Origin: Planctomycetota bacterium
Lineage (GTDB): Bacteria; Planctomycetota; PUPC01; JABMSA01; JAUWKK01
Length of the DNA: 5,624 nucleotides
NCBI GenBank assembly: GCA_030614245.1
Contig: JAUWKK010000203.1
Location: forward strand, 1-5,624
Reading direction: 5' to 3'
Under the pieces are notes generated by a model. It was given only the letters and a program-made list of their open reading frames with translations, did no database searches and was not told where the DNA came from. The position numbers were made by a program, and so were the translations under genes. This document shows positions 1-3,865 of the stretch, piece after piece (within the stretch, counting starts at the first letter, position 1; every line of letters begins with the position of its first letter).

Positions 1-85
1 CACATTCGCGCCTGACCGCCAGCAATTCTTCGCCAGCCCCAGCATTAAACACATCCTCACATTCGCCGCACACAAGATACCCCAC
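1..85 (-). CDS. Possible zinc-ribbon-like protein, N-terminal fragment (runs off left edge)
   Basis: An open minus-strand frame enters from the left edge. From a GTG at 85 it gives 28 codons with a C-x-x-C pair (C6-G-E-C9, in LVCGECEDVF) and another cysteine (C28, in RREC) at the edge. This spacing resembles the first knuckle and the beginning of the second knuckle of a small zinc ribbon, but the second C-x-x-C would lie outside the window. The frame continues upstream to an ATG at 133, which has no ribosome site and would overlap the rpsU promoter. An AGGAG lies about 14 nt before the GTG, rather far away. Two plus-strand frames are also open across this stretch, so openness alone proves little. 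The gene would be divergent from rpsU. No function can be assigned. Confidence 0.3.
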   Translation of the reverse strand, partial: MGYLVCGECEDVFNAGAGEELLAVRREC

Positions 86-118
86 GATCTGGACACAGAC
101 TCCTGCAAAAAACTTCCC

Positions 119-147
119 TTGCAAATGTAACATCTACCGGCTATACT
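119..147 (+). promoter_or_regulatory. Sigma70-type promoter for rpsU
   Basis: TTGCAA (119-124) and TATACT (142-147) are separated by exactly 17 bp and match the -35 and -10 consensus at 4/6 and 5/6 positions. Transcription would begin near 154, giving a leader of about 64 nt before the TTG start of rpsU. It would also put the alternative GTG start at 152 upstream of, or at, the transcript end, which argues against that start. The leader contains an ATG directly followed by TAG (174-179), probably chance. No experimental support is visible. Confidence 0.55.
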
Positions 148-202
148 AATAGTGAGCCGGGAAGTTCGGTTTTATGTAGAGCTTATGAAGTTCCGCCGTT
201 GT

Positions 203-209
203 GAGAGGA
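203..209 (+). promoter_or_regulatory. Shine-Dalgarno site that fixes the rpsU start
   Basis: GAGAGGA, containing the AGGA core at 206-209, ends 8 nt before the TTG at 218. The earlier in-frame candidates, GTG at 152 and ATG at 185, have no comparable site. They would also add 22 and 11 residues that are not part of S21. Confidence 0.6.
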
Positions 210-217
210 AGACCAAT

Positions 218-418
218 TTGATACGGGTCAAATCACGAGCAAATGAGCCGATCGAGAAGCTGATGCGGCGCTTCAAGAAGAAATGCGAGAAAGAAGGCTT
301 GATAAAGAGCATCAAGCGATCCTCGTATTACGAGAAGCCGAGTGCTCGCCGGCGTCGCAAAGAGCGCAAGTCTCAGAAGCGCGTGGCGAAGCAACAGGCG
401 CTGTTCGGTACGCGGTAA
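218..418 (+). CDS. rpsU: Small ribosomal subunit protein S21
   Basis: This encodes a 66-residue, very basic protein of the 30S subunit. In studied bacteria S21 sits near the 3' end of 16S rRNA and assists translation initiation. The sequence is recognisable along its whole length: the N-terminal IRVKSRANEPIEKLMRRFKK block, the KCEKEGLIKSIK segment, then the family motif SYYEKPSARRRRKER and a lysine/arginine-rich tail ending ALFGTR. Length is normal for the family. The chosen start is TTG at 218, because it gives the standard S21 N-terminus, follows a well-spaced AGGA, and lies about 64 nt downstream of a good promoter. Upstream in-frame GTG (152) and ATG (185) codons give non-family extensions. 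The gene appears monocistronic: 183 nt and two tandem-repeat arrays separate it from the ABC operon. No convincing terminator follows it. Confidence 0.95.
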   Translation: MIRVKSRANEPIEKLMRRFKKKCEKEGLIKSIKRSSYYEKPSARRRRKERKSQKRVAKQQALFGTR

Positions 419-427
419 GCATCAGTG

Positions 428-469
428 TCCAGTGATCAGTATCCAGTGATCAATATCCAGTGATCAGTA
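428..469 (+). repeat. 14-bp tandem repeat, three copies
   Basis: Three head-to-tail copies of TCCAGTGATCAGTA lie at 428-441, 442-455 and 456-469. The middle copy has one G-to-A change (ATCAATA). A partial copy (ATCAGTG, 421-427) precedes them. Each unit carries the palindromic hexamer TGATCA. The array begins about 10 nt after the rpsU stop. It does not form an obvious stem plus T-run terminator and has no spacers, so it is neither a terminator nor a CRISPR array. Arrays of this style are likely slippage-prone intergenic DNA. Confidence 0.85.
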
Positions 470-480
470 TTATGGTTGTT

Positions 481-507
481 TACTGCCTACTGCTTACTGC
501 TTACTGG
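481..507 (+). repeat. 7-bp tandem repeat, almost four copies
   Basis: TACTGCC, TACTGCT, TACTGCT and a final TACTGG run consecutively from 481. The array lies 11 nt after the 14-bp array but has an unrelated unit and period. The remainder of the intergenic region (508-601) holds no ORF or clear promoter that I can see. Only a weak stem is present there (CAGGC 538-542 with GCCTG 553-557), with no T-run. Confidence 0.8.
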
Positions 508-601
508 CTGAAGTTCCGCATCAAGATCATTACAGGGCAGGCCAACCAGCCAGCCTGACTTAACATCAGCAGCGGGATACTCACAAGAACGCGGGGAAGC
601 G

Positions 602-1564
602 ATGCCGGGCCAGGAAGCCTGTAGTGATGTCGTCATTGAGACCGAGAACCTGACGAAAATCTACAAGGATTTCTTCGGTCGCCCCACTGTGCGGGCCGTT
701 GACGGTCTCACGTTCACGGTTCGTCGTGGTGAAGTATTCGGCTTGCTCGGCCCGAACGGCTCTGGCAAGACGACAACGACGAAACTTCTTCTGGGACTGC
801 TGTTCCCCACCAGCGGCAGCGCGAGGGTGCTGGGCAAGTCTTCCACGGATGTCTCCGTCAAAGAGCAGATCGGTTTTCTGCCGGAGGAGTCCTATCTGTA
901 TCGTTTTCTCGATGCGGACGAGACTCTGGATTTCTACGGCCGGCTGTTCGGCATGCCGCGAGCCGAGCGCCGGCGCAGAGTCGACGAACTGATCGAGACG
1001 GTAGGCCTGAAAGACGCCCGCAGGCGGCAGCTCAAGGAGTACTCCAAGGGCATGTCGCGGCGTATCGGCCTGGCCCAGGCACTCATCAACAACCCCGAAG
1101 TGATCTTCCTCGACGAGCCCACCAGCGGCCTCGATCCGATCGGCAGCCGCGAAGTGAAGGACCTCATTCTCCGCCTCAAGAGCGAAGGCAAAACCGTGCT
1201 GCTGTGCTCGCACCTGCTGGCGGACGTGGAAGACGTCTGCGACCGAATCGCAATGCTCGTCAAGGGCAAGCTCCGCCGGATTGGCCCGGTCAAGGACCTC
1301 CTGGCGATCAAGAGCTCCTTGCAGGTGCGTATCGCGAATCCCGGCAAGGGCCTCGAGGCGAGAGTCCGCGATCTGGTAAAAGCCTGCGGCGGCGAAGTTG
1401 AGGCCATCGGACATCCCAACGAAACGCTCGAAGACCTCTTCCTCGATACGCTCGGGCTGAAAAAGCCGGCCGCCGGGCACGGAGACACCGCCCAAGCCGA
1501 TGCGCCGCCGGATTCAGTCGCAGAAATCAGCAGCACGGATGAAACCGCGGATAAACACAGATAA
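602..1564 (+). CDS. ABC-2-type transporter ATP-binding protein
   Basis: This is the cytoplasmic ATPase subunit of an ABC transporter, presumably powering the permease encoded next. The 320-residue protein shows every nucleotide-binding element in order: Walker A GPNGSGKTT (50-58), the signature loop YSKGMSRR (147-154), Walker B VIFLDEP (167-173, catalytic E172), D-loop SGLDP (175-179) and switch histidine H204 (CSHLL). The Q-loop reads GFLPEES, with glutamate at 95 where many families have glutamine; this form is common in exporter-type ABC-2 ATPases of the CcmA/NosF/GldA class. The start is ATG 602 after GGGGA (593-597). The catalytic core ends near residue 288. The following 30 residues look like an unconserved tail, and the last ten (STDETADKHR) plus the stop lie in a dispersed repeat (1534-1644), so the original C-terminus was probably different. 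The gene is first of three same-strand genes. The substrate is unknown; there is no support for calling it nosF or ccmA. Confidence 0.93.
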   Translation: MPGQEACSDVVIETENLTKIYKDFFGRPTVRAVDGLTFTVRRGEVFGLLGPNGSGKTTTTKLLLGLLFPTSGSARVLGKSSTDVSVKEQIGFLPEESYLYRFLDADETLDFYGRLFGMPRAERRRRVDELIETVGLKDARRRQLKEYSKGMSRRIGLAQALINNPEVIFLDEPTSGLDPIGSREVKDLILRLKSEGKTVLLCSHLLADVEDVCDRIAMLVKGKLRRIGPVKDLLAIKSSLQVRIANPGKGLEARVRDLVKACGGEVEAIGHPNETLEDLFLDTLGLKKPAAGHGDTAQADAPPDSVAEISSTDETADKHR

Positions 1565-1644
1565 ACACAGATACCGACCCGCCTGCGATTCTGGCAGGTT
1601 CTTAATAATCAGCGTTCATCAGCGTTTATCTGTGGCCGTCTTTC
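1534..1644 (+). repeat. Dispersed repeat with decamer-built inverted arms
   Basis: The left arm contains two tandem copies of ATAAACACAG (1551-1570). The right arm contains ATCAGCGTTC and ATCAGCGTTT in tandem (1608-1627), followed by ATCTGTGG. CACAGATAAAC (1556-1566) is the exact reverse complement of GTTTATCTGTG (1623-1633), giving an 11-bp inverted repeat with a 56-nt interior. Inside is a second hairpin (CCTGC 1582-1586, GCAGG 1594-1598) followed by TTCTTAATAAT, which could act weakly as a terminator or attenuator. The element supplies the last ten codons and stop of the ATPase gene. From memory, similar sequence recurs between genes in many bacterial genomes; copy number must be checked in the full genome. 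The edges are approximate. Confidence 0.65.
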
Positions 1645-1666
1645 TTGAGATGACTGATCACCGCAT

Positions 1667-1738
1667 GGGTGGCACGTTCAAGCGCAGCTTGGACGTGGGC
1701 CAAGCACGGCCGACTGTGGACAGTTGACCGTGGCACCC
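1667..1738 (+). repeat. Imperfect palindromic intergenic element
   Basis: The outer arms GGGTGGCAC (1667-1675) and GTGGCACCC (1730-1738) pair at 8 of 9 positions. An inner stem GCTTGG (1687-1692) pairs exactly with CCAAGC (1700-1705). The element fills the space between the first repeat (1534-1644) and the permease. It contains the furthest-upstream candidate start of the permease frame (TTG 1724), which makes that start unlikely. It resembles the hairpin-forming dispersed repeats seen in many planctomycete-like genomes; this comparison is from memory. Confidence 0.5.
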
Positions 1739-1759
1739 GGAAGCAAGCGAAGCACCCCG

Positions 1760-3865
1760 ATGACACCGAGCCGGCTGTCACGTCCAAGAGACACATCCCG
1801 ATACGCAGGGCGTAGGGGCGGTTCGCGAACCGCCCCTACATGGGCCGTCGCGTCGTTGACGCTTCGAGAAGCGCTTCGCAAGCGCGTGCTCCTGATCGTC
1901 GGGCTGTTCATGCTGCTGCTGATCGCCACGACGCCGTTCTTTGGAATGGCCCGCCTGGACGCGATTCAACTGGTCGAGCGCGTCTCGCTGGCGGCAATGA
2001 CGTTCCTCGGCCTGATACCGATCCTGCTAATCGCCGCCACGGGCATTCCGGCGGAAATCGAGTCCAAACGGATATACTCGATCACGAGCAAGCCGGTCAG
2101 CAGGCTGGTGTATCTGATGGGCCGGGTGATCGGAATCGCACTGCTTGCAGCACTGATGCTGAGCGTGATGAGCACGTTCACCATTGTGGTGATCCGCCTG
2201 CTGGCTCTCAAGCCGACCGTCACGGTCACGGCGCGCCAATCGCACGCCAGGCGGGACGACCTGCTGCTGACGACCCTCAGCGAAGGCCAGATGCTCGCAT
2301 GCATAGGCGAAGACGCTGAAAACTACACTGTGAGCCTGCCGGAGAACCAGGGCGTGACAGTGGCACGCATCAGCCGCGACGATGTTGAAGTCGACCAGGA
2401 AAAGGATATCGCCACAGTCAAGGCCGAGACGGCCAGGCTGATGCACAACGGCCAGGTGCTGGCCGAAGTCCGGAAGGGCAAGCAGTTTATCGTGGCCGAG
2501 ATGGCCCTGAAGGACTGCGTCGTGCGCCTGCCCGAGGACCTTCAGGTGTGGACGGGGACAATCGCGCGCGAGACGGCGTCGAAGCCGCGCGGCACGACGA
2601 TAGCAGCCGAACGGGTCATAAGGCCGGCCAAACAGGTATTCTTCAGTGTCGGTAGATGGAGCTGCGATGTCGACACGGGCCGCATCCACTTGTCGGCCAC
2701 TCGCCTCATCGAAGGCGAAATATGGTGCTATCGCGACATTGAATGTAGAGGCGGTTCGCGCACCGCCCCTACGGCTGCGCCACAGGCGCCGGCAGATGAT
2801 ACGGTCCGAGGCTGGTTCCACTGCAACGGCCTCTTCGGGCATAAGCCGGCCCGCGAACAAGAGGGTATCGACAAGGCGACGCTTCATCTTGAACTGAGCA
2901 ATCCCGTCACCGGCCAGGTCTGCCCGGTCATCACACAGGCCAGGAGGGTCCTGGGCGAACTCGTAGCCGAGATTTCGTGCCCGAAAGAACTGCCGGCAGG
3001 CGGGCTTCTGAACGTCAGGATAGTCGAGACGGACCCGCCGACGAGTCTCGACATGATGGTGCTGGTCAGCCCGCGCAATCGGGTGGTGCGGTGGCACTTC
3101 GAGGGGCTGAACGACTGGCTGCTGGAAGAGCAGGTGCGCGTGCGGCTATTCTTCGTCGTGCGGTTCCAGGGCCTGCCCGGCAGCGTCCGGCCGGCTCTCG
3201 TGCCGGTCAAGGTGATCAGCCCAACAACGGGCAAGGTACTCGTCGTGCGTGAAGTGATGCTGCACAACGAAGTTCCCCTCACGTTCGAGTTCGACCGCTC
3301 GCTCATCGACAGGGACGGCAGCGTGGACATAGCCATCGACTATGTGAAGGACGATTTCAGGCTGCAGATTCAGCCCGACAAGGTGCCGGTGTATCTGCTG
3401 GCGCGCCCGAGGCTGTTCGAGTTGAGTTTCCTCAAGGCCGTGCTGCTGGTATACATGCAACTGCTGCTGGTCGCTATGTGTGCGACGATGTGGTCGACTA
3501 TTGTCTCGGGCTACGTGGCCGCGCTGGCGACGGTCGTGTTTTACATGTGGGGCATCGGCAGCGAGTTCATCTCCAACGTGCTGCAATCCGGTGAAATGAT
3601 AGGCGGTACGCTCCAGTCAGGACGGTCGGCCGCGCAGAACCCGTTCCTGGTGCGCTCAATCTTCGAGTTCGTTCAGACGAACATAATGTGGATAATGATT
3701 CATTTCTTCCCGAATCTGGCGAAGTTCACGGGCACGCGATACGTGCTCGACCGTTTTGACGTGCCGGTCGCGCTGGTCATGGAGTGCCTGGCGACGACGC
3801 TGTTTTATGGGGCCGTATTCTTCGTTCTGGCGTGGGTATTCTTCCGCCGGCGGGAGTTCCGGTAA
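1760..3865 (+). CDS. ABC-2-type permease with large extracytoplasmic domain
   Basis: This is probably the membrane subunit partnered with the preceding ATPase. From ATG 1760 it has 701 residues. Hydrophobic spans lie at about 43-61, 75-94 and 122-148. The loop between the second and third spans (GIPAEIESKRIYSITSKPVSR, about 95-115) is typical of ABC-2 permeases, where it is thought to contact the ATPase. Then comes a hydrophilic, probably beta-rich domain (about 149-555). Spans at about 560-577, 582-600 and 674-695 follow, with a further hydrophobic stretch near 641-655. Arginine/lysine placement fits a cytoplasmic N-terminus, a large domain outside and a cytoplasmic RRREFR tail. Start choice is uncertain: TTG 1724 lies in a repeat, ATG 1760 has only weak SD-like sequence, and TTG 1856 would begin at the conserved LTLREALRKR. 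Two copies of a 28-bp palindrome encode RGGSRTAPT at residues 19-27 and 330-338. The stop overlaps the next start (TAATG). Substrate unknown. Confidence 0.82.
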   Translation: MTPSRLSRPRDTSRYAGRRGGSRTAPTWAVASLTLREALRKRVLLIVGLFMLLLIATTPFFGMARLDAIQLVERVSLAAMTFLGLIPILLIAATGIPAEIESKRIYSITSKPVSRLVYLMGRVIGIALLAALMLSVMSTFTIVVIRLLALKPTVTVTARQSHARRDDLLLTTLSEGQMLACIGEDAENYTVSLPENQGVTVARISRDDVEVDQEKDIATVKAETARLMHNGQVLAEVRKGKQFIVAEMALKDCVVRLPEDLQVWTGTIARETASKPRGTTIAAERVIRPAKQVFFSVGRWSCDVDTGRIHLSATRLIEGEIWCYRDIECRGGSRTAPTAAPQAPADDTVRGWFHCNGLFGHKPAREQEGIDKATLHLELSNPVTGQVCPVITQARRVLGELVAEISCPKELPAGGLLNVRIVETDPPTSLDMMVLVSPRNRVVRWHFEGLNDWLLEEQVRVRLFFVVRFQGLPGSVRPALVPVKVISPTTGKVLVVREVMLHNEVPLTFEFDRSLIDRDGSVDIAIDYVKDDFRLQIQPDKVPVYLLARPRLFELSFLKAVLLVYMQLLLVAMCATMWSTIVSGYVAALATVVFYMWGIGSEFISNVLQSGEMIGGTLQSGRSAAQNPFLVRSIFEFVQTNIMWIMIHFFPNLAKFTGTRYVLDRFDVPVALVMECLATTLFYGAVFFVLAWVFFRRREFR
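1812..1839 (+). repeat. 28-bp perfect palindrome in the permease frame, copy 1
   Basis: GTAGGGGCGGTTCG (1812-1825) is followed immediately by its exact reverse complement (1826-1839). It is read in frame as RGGSRTAPT near the N-terminus of the permease, just before the conserved WAVASLTLREALRKR segment. The transcript could fold into a very stable GC-rich hairpin some 50 nt after ATG 1760, or just upstream of TTG 1856. The phase is such that the opposite strand also reads RGGSRTAPT. The second copy is at 2745-2772. Confidence 0.9.
2745..2772 (+). repeat. 28-bp palindromic element in the permease frame, copy 2
   Basis: It has the same length and reading phase as the copy at 1812-1839 and matches it at 26 of 28 positions. 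The differences are G to A at 2749 (AGG to AGA) and A to C at 2761-2762 region, codon CGA to CGC (third base 2760-2761). Both changes are synonymous, so the encoded RGGSRTAPT is unchanged. Both break base pairs of the palindrome. It interrupts the extracytoplasmic domain at residues 330-338 and is followed by a low-complexity AAPQAPADD linker, as expected for a surface loop that tolerates insertion. Confidence 0.85.

Noticed and set aside
174..179. ATG-TAG minimal start-stop in the rpsU leader
   Set aside because: It has no good ribosome site, and a six-base occurrence is easily due to chance.
428..507. Short CRISPR array
   Set aside because: The units are only 14 and 7 bp, directly abutting with no spacers, and no cas gene is visible.
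581..1495. A 304-codon minus-strand open frame across the ATPase
   Set aside because: The plus strand here encodes a complete ABC ATPase with all motifs. The opposite frame is a shadow.
1582..1610. Rho-independent terminator between ATPase and permease
   Set aside because: The stem is only 5 bp with a 7-nt loop and the following tract (TTCTTAATAAT) is not a clean T-run. It is noted only as a possible weak attenuator within the repeat.
1500..1727. A 75-codon plus-strand frame (contains INTDKHR and ISVHQRLSVAVF)
   Set aside because: It overlaps the ATPase end and is made mainly of the dispersed repeat at 1534-1644. Proteins of this type are usually artefacts of that repeat.
2027..3097. A 356-codon minus-strand open frame across the permease
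   Set aside because: It mirrors the permease coding sequence, has no family resemblance, and contains an RGGARTAST version of the palindrome peptide only because the element is a palindrome.
602..3865. Nitrous-oxide (nosF/nosY), cytochrome c (ccmA) or gliding (gldA) transporter
   Set aside because: The ATPase resembles that broad class, but the permease has a large outside domain and there are no nos, ccm or gld neighbours.
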